Part shown: positions 15,587 through 23,650 of the stretch, piece after piece
Layout: every line of letters starts with the position of its first letter
How positions within the stretch are numbered: position 1 is the stretch's first letter
Assembly (NCBI GenBank): GCA_900604495.1
Contig: UWOR01000001.1
Location: 329,949-393,948, forward strand
Source of the DNA: Desulfovibrio sp. Marseille-P6017
GTDB taxonomy: Bacteria > Bacillota_A > Clostridia > Peptostreptococcales > Peptostreptococcaceae
DNA: 64,000 bases
Direction of reading: 5' to 3'
Notes under the pieces: model-generated
What the model was told of the DNA's origin: nothing
What the model saw: only the letters and a program-made list of their open reading frames with translations
Databases searched by the model: none
Translations under genes and position numbers: made by a program

Positions 15587-16966
15587 ATGAATGTTTTCAG
15601 TAGCATAGCATTTATTTTTTATTTTTTACCTTTAGTATTAATCTGTTATTACTTATCTCCCTATAGGCTTAGGAATCTAGTTTTATTTATCTTCAGCTTA
15701 TTCTTTTACGCCTGGGGAGAGCCTTTATATATATTTATAATGATATTCTCTATATTTTCAGATTATATACATGCAATAATTATAGATAAAAATAGAGGAA
15801 ATATAAAATCTAAAATAGCTTTAATATCATCCATAATTATAAACTTGTCACTATTAGCATTTTTTAAATATAGTGATTTTTTAATATCAATATATAACAA
15901 TATTTCTAATAATAATATTCCTTTATTAAATATTGTCTTACCTATAGGAATTAGCTTTTATACTTTTCAAACAATGTCTTATTCAATAGATGTTTATAGA
16001 AATGAAGCCCCAGTTCAAAAAAATATAATTTCTCTTGCATCTTACATAACTTTATTTCCACAATTAGTTGCTGGACCTATAGTTAGATACTCTGACATTG
16101 CAAATGACTTAAACAATCGTACACATAATTTTGATAAACTTTACGATGGTGTTTGTAGGTTTATAATAGGACTTTCTAAAAAAGTAATACTTGCTAATAA
16201 CCTAGGGATAATCTGGTTTAATATAAAAAGTTCTAATTATAATAACTTATCTATATCAACTGCATGGCTTGGTATAATCTGCTTTACACTACAAATATAC
16301 TTCGACTTTTCAGGATACTCTGATATGGCAATTGGACTAGGTAAGATGTTTGGATTTAGCTTTTTAGAAAACTTTAACTATCCTTATATATCCAAATCTA
16401 TAACTGAATTTTGGAGAAGATGGCATATGTCATTAGGAATATGGTTTAGAGATTATGTTTATATACCTCTAGGAGGAAATAGATGCGCTAAATCAAGATG
16501 GCTATTTAATATTATTGTAGTATGGTTTTTAACAGGACTTTGGCATGGAGCTAGTTTTAACTTTATATTATGGGGACTTTACTTTGGATTTATTTTAATT
16601 TTAGAAAAACTATTTTTACTAGAAAAACTAAAATCCTTACCTAATATAGTTAGTCATCTATATGTAATAATTTTAATTTTAATTAGTTTCGTATTATTTG
16701 ATATAACAAGCTTTAACGATGTATTTAAATATTATAAAGCAATGTTTAACTTTAATAATGTATTAATTGATAAAACATTTTTATATTACTTAGTACCTAA
16801 CATATCAATTTTAATTATAGGAATACTAGCATCAACACCAATATTTAAAAACATACTTTCAAAATATACTATAATAAAATTTATAGCTTTAGTCTTAGGA
16901 TTAATAATATCTACTGCATTTTTAGTAGACTCAACATTCAATCCATTTTTATATTTTAGATTCTAA
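15587..16966 (+). CDS. MBOAT family membrane O-acyltransferase (AlgI/DltB/PatA-like)
   Basis: The 459-residue polytopic protein has about 11 hydrophobic segments and MBOAT landmarks: SFYTFQTMSYSIDVYR, YFDFSGYSDMAIG, ITEFWRRWHMSLGIWFRDYVY in which FWRRWH is typical, and the essential His in LTGLWHGAS. Such enzymes move acetyl or other acyl groups across the membrane for transfer to surface polymers (alginate, teichoic acid, peptidoglycan). No dltA or dltC gene is adjacent, so acylation of a polysaccharide is favoured over D-alanylation. It is followed 14 bases later by a DHHW protein, the usual partner in the AlgI-AlgJ/X pair. Confidence 0.95.
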   Translation: MNVFSSIAFIFYFLPLVLICYYLSPYRLRNLVLFIFSLFFYAWGEPLYIFIMIFSIFSDYIHAIIIDKNRGNIKSKIALISSIIINLSLLAFFKYSDFLISIYNNISNNNIPLLNIVLPIGISFYTFQTMSYSIDVYRNEAPVQKNIISLASYITLFPQLVAGPIVRYSDIANDLNNRTHNFDKLYDGVCRFIIGLSKKVILANNLGIIWFNIKSSNYNNLSISTAWLGIICFTLQIYFDFSGYSDMAIGLGKMFGFSFLENFNYPYISKSITEFWRRWHMSLGIWFRDYVYIPLGGNRCAKSRWLFNIIVVWFLTGLWHGASFNFILWGLYFGFILILEKLFLLEKLKSLPNIVSHLYVIILILISFVLFDITSFNDVFKYYKAMFNFNNVLIDKTFLYYLVPNISILIIGILASTPIFKNILSKYTIIKFIALVLGLIISTAFLVDSTFNPFLYFRF

Positions 16967-16980
16967 AAGTAGGTGATTAT

Positions 16981-18111
16981 ATGAGCAAAAATAATATACT
17001 AAAATTTTTAACAGTATCTATATTTTTAATTTTTATATTTATATTTCCAATTATAAATATACTTACTCCAGATAAAACAGTAAGTACATTAGAAAATAAA
17101 ATACTAACACAATTGCCTAAGCTATCATTAGATAAAATTAAAAATGGTTATTTTATGGAGAACTTTGATAAATACACAGAAGACCAATTTCCATATAGAG
17201 AAGAATTTATATCTTTTAAAAATAGTATAAGTTACATGTTAGGAAATAGAGAATTTAGAAATATATATATAACAAAAAACAACAGACTTCTAGAGAAATT
17301 TATTTTTAATAAGGAAATTATGTATCAAAATATTTCCCAGGCAAACAATTTAACAGAAAAACTATATAAAGAATACAAAATAAAATCAAAACTGATAGTT
17401 ATCCCTACATCAATAGCATTTTATGAAGAAGAACTACCTTCATATGCAATAACAGATAATCAACAAGATGTACTAAACTATATAAAGGAAACCACAGAAA
17501 ACTTTTATACACCATACAACATACTAAAGGAAAATAAAGATAAATATATATACTTCAACACAGACCATCACTGGACTCAATTAGGAGCAATGCTAGCATA
17601 TAGTGAACTATACAATAAAGATTTAAGTACAGAAGATGAGCTTTACTCAAACTACAAAAAAGTAGCGGAAAGCTTTCTAGGGAGTTATTACTCAAAAGCA
17701 ATACTCCCAACAATAAAAGGAGACAGCATATACTCCTATAAAAACTACAACAATCACAAAATAGAAATAGACTTTGATAGAAATTACAACACATTATATG
17801 ATAACGAAAAATTAGAAGGAAAAAACAAATACCAATACTTCCTTCACGGAGACCCTGCATATGCACTAATAGAAGGAAACCCAAATAAAGAAGAAGAAAT
17901 ACTAATCTTAAAAGACTCCTTCGCCCACAACTTTATACCACTACTAGCAAATGAATACAAAAAAATACACGTAATAGACCCACGCTATTACACATCAAAC
18001 TTAGAAGACTATATAAAAAATAACCCAAACATAAAAGAAGTACTAACAATATGTAACATCCAAACCCTAAATCAAGACAAATTCTTCCCAAAAACTACCC
18101 CAACAAAATAA
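16981..18111 (+). CDS. DHHW family protein (AlgJ/AlgX-like acetylation partner)
   Basis: The 376-residue protein has one N-terminal membrane anchor (about 7-28) and an extracellular SGNH-like domain. The catalytic pair is visible in YFNTDHHWTQLG (about residues 190-200), and a likely nucleophile Ser occurs in LKDSFAHNF. In the AlgI/AlgJ/AlgX system such proteins complete acyl transfer outside the membrane, so this should be the transfer partner of the MBOAT enzyme upstream. Codon use becomes markedly A/C-rich and T-poor toward the 3' end, like the end of the Crp/Fnr gene. The stop lies 49 bases before hairpin copy 4. Confidence 0.9.
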   Translation: MSKNNILKFLTVSIFLIFIFIFPIINILTPDKTVSTLENKILTQLPKLSLDKIKNGYFMENFDKYTEDQFPYREEFISFKNSISYMLGNREFRNIYITKNNRLLEKFIFNKEIMYQNISQANNLTEKLYKEYKIKSKLIVIPTSIAFYEEELPSYAITDNQQDVLNYIKETTENFYTPYNILKENKDKYIYFNTDHHWTQLGAMLAYSELYNKDLSTEDELYSNYKKVAESFLGSYYSKAILPTIKGDSIYSYKNYNNHKIEIDFDRNYNTLYDNEKLEGKNKYQYFLHGDPAYALIEGNPNKEEEILILKDSFAHNFIPLLANEYKKIHVIDPRYYTSNLEDYIKNNPNIKEVLTICNIQTLNQDKFFPKTTPTK

Positions 18112-18139
18112 AATATTGGGGCATAAGTGGAAGTTTTAA

Positions 18140-18253
18140 GTTCGCAGCCTTTTGTGGAAGGTGAAGGTGTAATTTGACATCCATTGTCAGCATTTTCCAG
18201 ATGCATGTGTGTCAAATTACACATCACCACCCCACCCAAGGCCTTTCACGAAC
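18140..18253 (-). repeat. Long hairpin with conserved tip, family copy 4 (extended)
   Basis: The inner arms GGTGTAATTTGACA and TGTCAAATTACAC with outer matches (GGTG/CACC, GCCTT/AAGGC, GTTCG/CGAAC) give a long interrupted stem. The tip keeps the family pattern but with two changes (TCAGC and GATGC). It lies between convergent genes, 29 bases after the DHHW stop and 10 bases from the amidase-domain gene stop at the outermost arms; the strongest stem is 18160-18228. Confidence 0.7.
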
Positions 18254-18262
18254 ATTATAAAA

Positions 18263-18784
18263 CTACCACTCATAATACCCCAATATCTTCAAATATCTTC
18301 TCTCTCCTTCTTTTAGACTTAGTGGATAATTCAACAAATCATAGGTATGCTGACAAATCAAATAATCAATTAAAAAGTCACCTTCAAGAATAACCTCAGT
18401 AACAATCATATTATGATAGGCTCTACCCTCATAAACTAATTGAACAATATCACCAAGTTCCAACTCATTATACTCAGCTTCCCTAGCATATATACCAAAG
18501 TTACTACTGCTTTCATTATTATTTCCAGTAATATACTTATAAAATGGTTCTGCCGCAGTCCAAGTAGGAGTTCTACTACTATCACTATACCAATACCATT
18601 GTTTAAGAACACTATTTCCAGAATGATCAAAAGGAATATCTCCAGCTTTTAAACACTGAGAAATAAAATTAGTGCAATCGCCTCCCCAATCTTCATAATC
18701 TTTATATTCTTTATTTCTTCCTAAAGCCCATTTTTTAGCATAAGCTGCTGCTGCCTCTCGATTATAAGGTTGTAGTACTTTCAC
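18263..18784 (-). CDS. Amidase-domain (Amidase_6, papain-like) protein
   Basis: This 173-residue protein matches the putative amidase domain PF12671: REAAAAYAKKWALGRN, then GGDCTNFISQCLKAG with the likely catalytic Cys, then AYHNMIVTEV with the likely His. It has no signal peptide, so it may act inside the cell, in a spore compartment, or be exported by another route. The start is GTG at 18782-18784 with GGGGGG 6 bases upstream. It overlaps the end of the upstream DUF3298-type gene by 23 bases, so the two are co-translated. Confidence 0.88.
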   Translation of the reverse strand: MKVLQPYNREAAAAYAKKWALGRNKEYKDYEDWGGDCTNFISQCLKAGDIPFDHSGNSVLKQWYWYSDSSRTPTWTAAEPFYKYITGNNNESSSNFGIYAREAEYNELELGDIVQLVYEGRAYHNMIVTEVILEGDFLIDYLICQHTYDLLNYPLSLKEGERRYLKILGYYEW

Positions 18785-19430
18785 TAATAACCCCCCTTAA
18801 AAAATAATCACTAAAATAGTACTTTGCATCTTCATACATTATTTTAAATTCTAAAATTTTTCTTATGTTGCTTCCCATTTCATATGATGATAAGCAAATT
18901 ACTAATCCATCTTCTTCTAGATAAAATGCTTGATCTTCGTATATTTCTATGTTGTAAATCATGTTTATTAAGTCATAATTACTTATGCCTATTTCTTCAT
19001 TGTTATCTAGCATCATAGCTAATTGAATTTTTACCATGTTTCCTATAAATGTTTTATAATCTATTAATTCATCAAAGATGTCTCTTAGTTTAATTTCTTT
19101 TTCTTCATTAAAATCATAGTTGTAAGAGTTTATATAATTTATGTTGTATAGTTCTATAAATTGACTAAATTCTATTGGTATACTTATTATATTATTTTTG
19201 TTAAATGATATTGTGTATTCTGTCATTAGGTTTACTACACTGTTTATATCTTCTTCTTTTAGAATTTGCTCTACTACATCTTTAAAACATAGCACATCTT
19301 CATAAATTTTTCGGTTTATATATTCTACGAAACCATTTTCATTATTTATTAATTTAATTACTGGATAGTTTAATAGGCATTTTACTTGGTCTTCACTTTT
19401 ATCTAACAACCTATCTTCAATTATAAACAT
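18762..19430 (-). CDS. DUF3298-type (RsiV C-terminal-like) protein
   Basis: The C-terminal part of this 222-residue protein matches the DUF3298 pattern seen in RsiV-like proteins: KLRDIFDELIDYKTFI and YLEEDGLVICLSSYEMGSNIRKILEFKI (about residues 125-200 overall). No transmembrane segment precedes it, unlike the anti-sigma factor RsiV, so it is a stand-alone version. Function is unknown; lysozyme binding known for RsiV should not be assumed. The second of two close ATGs (19428-19430) is chosen because GAGGAG is 7 bases before it. It overlaps the amidase-domain gene and probably acts with it. Confidence 0.75.
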   Translation of the reverse strand: MFIIEDRLLDKSEDQVKCLLNYPVIKLINNENGFVEYINRKIYEDVLCFKDVVEQILKEEDINSVVNLMTEYTISFNKNNIISIPIEFSQFIELYNINYINSYNYDFNEEKEIKLRDIFDELIDYKTFIGNMVKIQLAMMLDNNEEIGISNYDLINMIYNIEIYEDQAFYLEEDGLVICLSSYEMGSNIRKILEFKIMYEDAKYYFSDYFLRGVISESTTTL

Positions 19431-19500
19431 ATGCATTCTCCTCTTTTTATTTATATAATAATTAATATGTCTATAAAAAATTTTTGTTAAGTAAAATATA

Positions 19501-19541
19501 AAAAAAAGACAATTTCTTTAAATTAAGAAATTGTCTTTTTC
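19501..19541 (-). terminator. Rho-independent terminator after NlpC/P60 gene
   Basis: A perfect 16-bp stem (AAAAAGACAATTTCTT with its complement) around a 6-base loop, with flanking A- and T-runs, lies 7 bases after the NlpC/P60 stop. Confidence 0.92.
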
Positions 19542-19547
19542 TACAAA

Positions 19548-20702
19548 TTAATAAACTCTCTTTGCAGTTACAAATCTACTTGCATGATAACTAGAATTTA
19601 TATTAGATATTTTAACAACATCACCTGGTTTTGTTGCATTTATCATATTTCCATCACCTATGTATATTCCAACGTGACTTATTCCACTTCCATTAGTGTT
19701 AAAGAATACTAAGTCTCCTGGCATAAGCTCACTCTTGCTTACAGTTGTACCATATGTAGCTTGAGACTTTGAAGATCTTGGTAAAGTTATACCTTGTTGC
19801 TTATACACATAGTAAGTAAGTCCTGAACAGTCAAATGAATTAGGACCTTCTGCTCCCCATCCATATGGCTTACCTAATTGTTGTCTTGCTAAAGCAACAG
19901 CTCTTTCTGCTGCACTGCTTATAGTTGTACTTGAATTATTAGAATTACTTTCATTGCTAACAGTTCCATCACTTACATTTAAGTATTGGCCTGATACCCA
20001 TCCAGTACTACCATTTTTTAAATCAATTTGATACCATCCATTTAAACTTCCTACAATGTTGTATTGTTGTCCAAGTTTTACACTACCTATTCTTGAATAA
20101 TTAGTTCCTGCTCCACTTCTTACATTTAATGATGAAGTATTTACAGTTCCATATTTATTACTTATAGATTCTTGTGTTCCACCTGTAGATGGAGTTGATG
20201 ATTCTCCAGAAACTGATACATAGTCTCCATGAATCCAACCTGTACTACCGTTAGCTAAGTTAACCTTATGCCATCCATCTTGAGTATCATGAATATTAAC
20301 TTGTGTTCCTTTAGATAATTTACCTATCTTTGAATAATGTGTTCCAATTCCACTTCTTACATTTAGTACTGATGTAGTTACAGTTCCTAATTTACTTGAA
20401 CTTGATGTTCCCCCTGAAATAGTAATATATTCAGATGCTGACCATCCTACAGTTCCATTTGATAGCTTTATCTTATACCATCCATTGCTACTTTCAAGTA
20501 TTGATACTGTATTGTTTTTATATATTTTTGCTATTATGCTGTTATTTGTTCCTGCTCCACTTCTTACGTTTAATACAGAAACATTAACAACACCACTATT
20601 GTTGCCTGCATTTGCTATAGTTATGTCTCCTACTAAAGTAGCCGCTGCTAAAACAGCACTTCCAGCTACTACTTTACATAAAGTATGGTTATTTAAACTC
20701 AT
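19548..20702 (-). CDS. Secreted NlpC/P60 endopeptidase with three SH3b domains
   Basis: The 384-residue protein has a signal peptide (about 1-32), three bacterial SH3 domains of about 60-70 residues, each with the pattern LNVRSGxGTxxSxI...GWxxI/V...NGxxGW (starting near residues 37, 106 and 183), a Ser/Asn linker, and a C-terminal NlpC/P60 domain (about 262-384). The catalytic Cys lies in SFDCSGLTYYVYK and the His in GISHVGIYIGDG. It should cut D-Glu-diaminoacid bonds of wall peptides and bind peptidoglycan through the SH3b array. GGGAG precedes the ATG. A strong terminator follows the stop. Confidence 0.96.
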   Translation of the reverse strand: MSLNNHTLCKVVAGSAVLAAATLVGDITIANAGNNSGVVNVSVLNVRSGAGTNNSIIAKIYKNNTVSILESSNGWYKIKLSNGTVGWSASEYITISGGTSSSSKLGTVTTSVLNVRSGIGTHYSKIGKLSKGTQVNIHDTQDGWHKVNLANGSTGWIHGDYVSVSGESSTPSTGGTQESISNKYGTVNTSSLNVRSGAGTNYSRIGSVKLGQQYNIVGSLNGWYQIDLKNGSTGWVSGQYLNVSDGTVSNESNSNNSSTTISSAAERAVALARQQLGKPYGWGAEGPNSFDCSGLTYYVYKQQGITLPRSSKSQATYGTTVSKSELMPGDLVFFNTNGSGISHVGIYIGDGNMINATKPGDVVKISNINSSYHASRFVTAKRVY

Positions 20703-20807
20703 TTGAAATATCTCCCTTATTAAAAGTATTCAGTATATATAGTATCATATTTATACCATATTTTCCATATTTTACTTTTAATATTAAGGTTTTATTGTCA
20801 TAAATTG

Positions 20808-21245
20808 CTATATTATATGAAGTGATAGCATTGTAACTATTACTCCTGCCATCATATTTCCTATTAATACTCCTGCTAAAGCTTCTTTCATTCTCATTTT
20901 TAATATTGATGCTATTGCTGATGCTGTCCATGTCCCAGTTGTCGGAAGAGGTACACCTACAAATAGGATTATTCCTAATATTGAAGCTTTTTTCATCTTT
21001 TTCATACCAGATTCTATTTTATTATCTACTTTTTTTATTAGTCCTAAAAATATTTTCTTTGTTCTTAAGTAGTGCATTATATTTCTAAAACATAAAACCA
21101 GTGGTATTGATACTATAGTAGATCCAGCTACACTAGCTAAATATACACCTATAGGATTTAAATCCATTGCTATACCAAGTGGTATTGCTCCTCTTAATTC
21201 AGTTACTGGTATCATTGATAAAATCATTATATGTAAGTATCCCAA
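20808..21245 (-). CDS. COG2426-type small multidrug export membrane protein
   Basis: This 145-residue protein has three to four hydrophobic segments and the signature IPVTELRGAIPLGI near the N-terminus, with VGVPLPTTGTWTASAIAS later, which define the 'small multidrug export' (COG2426) family. Despite the name, transport activity is poorly established. The start is TTG at 21243-21245 with GGAGG 6 bases upstream; the first ATG is six codons later and less well placed. It follows galE on the same strand beyond a terminator. Confidence 0.9.
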   Translation of the reverse strand: MGYLHIMILSMIPVTELRGAIPLGIAMDLNPIGVYLASVAGSTIVSIPLVLCFRNIMHYLRTKKIFLGLIKKVDNKIESGMKKMKKASILGIILFVGVPLPTTGTWTASAIASILKMRMKEALAGVLIGNMMAGVIVTMLSLHII

Positions 21246-21266
21246 GTTAGTCCTCCTTCAAAAAAT

Positions 21267-21302
21267 AAAGATATAACATTTTATCATAATTGTTATATCT
21301 TT
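21267..21302 (-). terminator. Rho-independent terminator after galE
   Basis: AAAGATATAAC pairs perfectly with GTTATATCTTT around a 14-base loop and is followed by ATTTTTT on the minus strand, 13 bases after the galE stop. Confidence 0.85.
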
Positions 21303-21314
21303 GTATATTCATTA

Positions 21315-22340
21315 TTAACCTTTTGCAGTTTCTCTGTATCCATCTGGATTTTTACTTTGCCATCTCCATGAATCTTGGCACATTTCATCTATACCATAAT
21401 TAGCTTTCCATCCAAGTTCTTTTTCTGCTTTACTTGGATCTGCATAGCATACTGCTACATCTCCAGCTCTTCTATCAGTAATCGTATAAGGTATTTTTTT
21501 ACCACTAGCTCTTGAAAATGCATTTACAAGTTGAAGTACACTATATCCATGACCCGTTCCTAAATTATAAGTTACAAGACCTGGGTTTTCTTCGAGTTTT
21601 TTTAATGCTTTAACATGTCCTCTTGCTAAGTCTAGTACATGTATATAATCTCTTATACCTGTTCCATCTAAAGTATCATAATCATCTCCAAATATATTTA
21701 ATACAGGTAGCTTACCAACAGCAACCTTAGTTATATATGGCATTATATTATTTGGTATTCCATCTGGTTCTTCTCCAATTAGACCACTTTTATGAGCTCC
21801 AATAGGGTTAAAATATCTTAGAATAGCTACATCTAATGAGGAATATGCAAAACACATATCTCTAAGTATATCTTCTATAATTAGCTTACTTCTTCCATAT
21901 GGGTTTGTTACTGATAACGGAAAATCTTCTACTATAGGACACTTTTTAGGTTGGCCATATACAGTTGCTGATGAACTAAACACAAATTTACATACACTAT
22001 ATTTTCTCATTAAATCGAATAAATACAGAGTACTTAAAATATTGTTATAGTAATAATCTAATGGTTTTTTTACAGATTCTCCAACAGCTTTTAATGCTGC
22101 AAAATGTATTATAGCATCTATTTCATTTTCTTTAAATACAATTTCTAAATCTTCTTTATTAGTTAAATCCACCTCATAAAATTTAAAATCCTTTTTAGAT
22201 ATTTCCCTAATTCTATCTAATACAATTGGACTACTATTACTAAAATTATCTACAACTACTACATTATAATTATAGTTTAATAGCTCTACTACAGTATGAC
22301 TACCTATGTATCCAGCCCCACCTGTTACTAATATATTCAT
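21315..22340 (-). CDS. galE: UDP-glucose 4-epimerase
   Basis: The 341-residue protein has the NAD-binding GGAGYIGSH motif at the N-terminus, the SDR catalytic Ser in SSSATVYG, and YGRSK (Tyr-xxx-Lys) after NP. GalE-specific elements such as RYFNPIGAHKSGLIGE, the GTGIRDYIHVLDLA stretch and RRAGDVAVCYAD are present. It interconverts UDP-Glc and UDP-Gal (or the GlcNAc forms), supplying sugars for the polysaccharide locus encoded further on. The ATG at 22338-22340 has GGGG upstream; a TTG three codons earlier is less likely. It lies just 42 bases past the RNase P RNA terminator. Confidence 0.97.
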   Translation of the reverse strand: MNILVTGGAGYIGSHTVVELLNYNYNVVVVDNFSNSSPIVLDRIREISKKDFKFYEVDLTNKEDLEIVFKENEIDAIIHFAALKAVGESVKKPLDYYYNNILSTLYLFDLMRKYSVCKFVFSSSATVYGQPKKCPIVEDFPLSVTNPYGRSKLIIEDILRDMCFAYSSLDVAILRYFNPIGAHKSGLIGEEPDGIPNNIMPYITKVAVGKLPVLNIFGDDYDTLDGTGIRDYIHVLDLARGHVKALKKLEENPGLVTYNLGTGHGYSVLQLVNAFSRASGKKIPYTITDRRAGDVAVCYADPSKAEKELGWKANYGIDEMCQDSWRWQSKNPDGYRETAKG

Positions 22341-22382
22341 TTTCCCCAATTCCCCTTTTAATTTAATTACTTAAATTTATGT

Positions 22383-22409
22383 AAAAAAAACACCAGCTTA
22401 TGCTAGTGT
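22383..22409 (-). terminator. Terminator of RNase P RNA gene
   Basis: On the minus strand ACACTAGC, loop ATAA, GCTGGTGT (one G-U pair) is followed by eight T residues, directly after the rnpB 3' end. Confidence 0.88.
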
Positions 22410-22411
22410 AT

Positions 22412-22770
22412 GTCATTAAATTGAGCAAGTCTATAAGCGGAGTTCTGTATTTGATGATCATCTTTCTAGGCCTATTGTCACCAATAGGCTCAAGCGTCCT
22501 ACCTACCGGAGGGTACGAGCAGCACCCTATTTACCCTAACTTGGACTTGCTCCGGGTGGGGTTTACACGGCTTGGCTAGTCACCTAGCCAACGGTGAGCT
22601 CTTACCTCACCTTTTCATCCTTACCAAACTAGTTGGCGGTTATTTTCTGTTGCACTTTCCTTAGGATCACTCCCACTAGACGTTATCTAGCACCCTTGCT
22701 CTATGGAGCTCCGACTTTCCTCACGTAGCTAATGCTACCCGCGATCATCTGGCTTACTTAATTTAATTGA
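22412..22770 (-). ncRNA. rnpB: RNase P RNA (type A)
   Basis: The minus strand shows the universal RNase P core GAGGAAAGTCCGAGCTCC near the 5' end, AAGGGTGC, the GTGCAACAGAAA segment, CCGTGTAAACCCC, GGTAGGA and the 3' element ACAGAACTCCGCTTAT. The ends pair as P1 (AAATT...AATTT). The catalytic RNA matures tRNA 5' ends. The layout and 5' sequence GCCAGATGATCGC resemble the type A molecule of C. difficile rather than the B. subtilis type B. Ends are approximate within a few bases. Confidence 0.96.
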
Positions 22771-22778
22771 CTTTCACT

Positions 22779-22807
22779 ATATTATCATATTTTTTTTATC
22801 GTGTCAA
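22779..22807 (-). promoter_or_regulatory. Promoter of rnpB
   Basis: On the minus strand TTGACA (22802-22807) and TAATAT (22779-22784) are separated by exactly 17 bases, placing the transcript start at the RNase P RNA 5' end. This is a near-consensus housekeeping sigma-A promoter, as expected for a constitutive RNA gene. Confidence 0.88.
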
Positions 22808-22819
22808 AAGTTAAATTTT

Positions 22820-23419
22820 TTATATTATTCCTTTTTCATGCACATAAAGCGCTGCATGAGTTCTATCTCTTAAGTTTAATTTTTCAAAAATATTGCTTGT
22901 ATGCTTTTTAACTGTATGTTCTGTTATACATAGCTCATTAGCAATCTCATGATTAGTTTTACCTTTTGATATACATATTAAAATTTCTTTTTCTCTTTTT
23001 GTAAGCTCTTTTATTTCTTCTAAGTTATCTTTTCTCATATAATTTTCTACGAGGTCTGAATCAAAGTATTTTTTTCCTTTTGATAATAATCTTACTGCAT
23101 ATTTTATTCCTTCACCTTCTATATTTGCTAATATGTAGCTATCTACACCAATTTTCATACACTTTGCGAATAATCTTGTATCTTCATAAAAATCTAATAC
23201 CATTATTTTTGAATTTCCATTTTCTTTTATATCTTTTATACAATCTATATACTGTTTAGTATTTCTATTTAAGTCAAATATAACTAAATCGTATGCATCT
23301 TTATTTATATCAGTACACATATATCCTTCATCTAATATATCTATACAACTTTCACTTGATAGTATCTCTGCTACTCCTTTTCTTATAACTAACGATTCTG
23401 AAATTATTATCCCCTTCAT
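22820..23419 (-). CDS. LuxR/NarL-type response regulator with atypical receiver domain
   Basis: The 199-residue protein has an N-terminal receiver-like domain (1-120) and a C-terminal LuxR helix-turn-helix (about 135-199: LTKREKEILICISKGKTNHEIA, ITEHTVKKHTSNIFEKL in part). The likely phospho-acceptor Asp lies in LVIFDLNRN (about residue 50), but the N-terminal acidic pair is reduced to a single Glu (IIISES) and the conserved Lys of the last loop is missing (SYILANIEG). It may therefore not be controlled by phosphorylation. No kinase gene is adjacent. Its leader carries a c-di-GMP-II riboswitch and terminator, so its amount, rather than its phosphorylation, is probably the signal. GGAGGG precedes the ATG. 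Confidence 0.9.
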   Translation of the reverse strand: MKGIIISESLVIRKGVAEILSSESCIDILDEGYMCTDINKDAYDLVIFDLNRNTKQYIDCIKDIKENGNSKIMVLDFYEDTRLFAKCMKIGVDSYILANIEGEGIKYAVRLLSKGKKYFDSDLVENYMRKDNLEEIKELTKREKEILICISKGKTNHEIANELCITEHTVKKHTSNIFEKLNLRDRTHAALYVHEKGII

Positions 23420-23582
23420 ATATTACACCCTCCGTAAAGTCCCTTTTATTCACTATGTATTAATTATATGTCTTATTTTTTACATATTAAATCACTCAAA
23501 TTTACCATATACTATAAATCTTTTGTTTAGTTATTGATTACACTTTTTTATAATTCATATACTTGTTACTATATATCCGTTA

Positions 23583-23592
23583 TACTTTAGTA
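23583..23592. promoter_or_regulatory. Short palindrome TACTTTAGTA in leader of LuxR-type gene
   Basis: TACT-TT-AGTA occurs between the riboswitch terminator and the LuxR-type start codon. The identical 10-mer is the core of the 36-base palindrome upstream of wzz at 39919-39954. In such A/T-rich DNA one copy would mean little; the exact recurrence ahead of related genes makes it a candidate operator. Confidence 0.35.
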
Positions 23593-23604
23593 TTATTTTT
23601 TATA

Positions 23605-23650
23605 ATAAAAAAAGCTATACTAACAAAAACTAGTTTTTGTCAAATATAGC
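23605..23650 (-). terminator. Riboswitch-controlled terminator
   Basis: On the minus strand GCTATA...ACAAAAAC-TAGT-TTTTGT...TATAGC is followed by seven T residues. The first arm overlaps the 3' strand of riboswitch helix P1 (AUAUU), so ligand-stabilised P1 and this terminator exclude each other. The arrangement predicts that c-di-GMP switches the downstream gene on. Confidence 0.8.

Noticed and set aside
6939..18253. Integron attC sites or IS200/IS605 ends as explanation for the hairpins
   Set aside because: attC sites keep conserved outer core sites with variable tips, the reverse of what is seen; no integrase or TnpA/TnpB gene is present.
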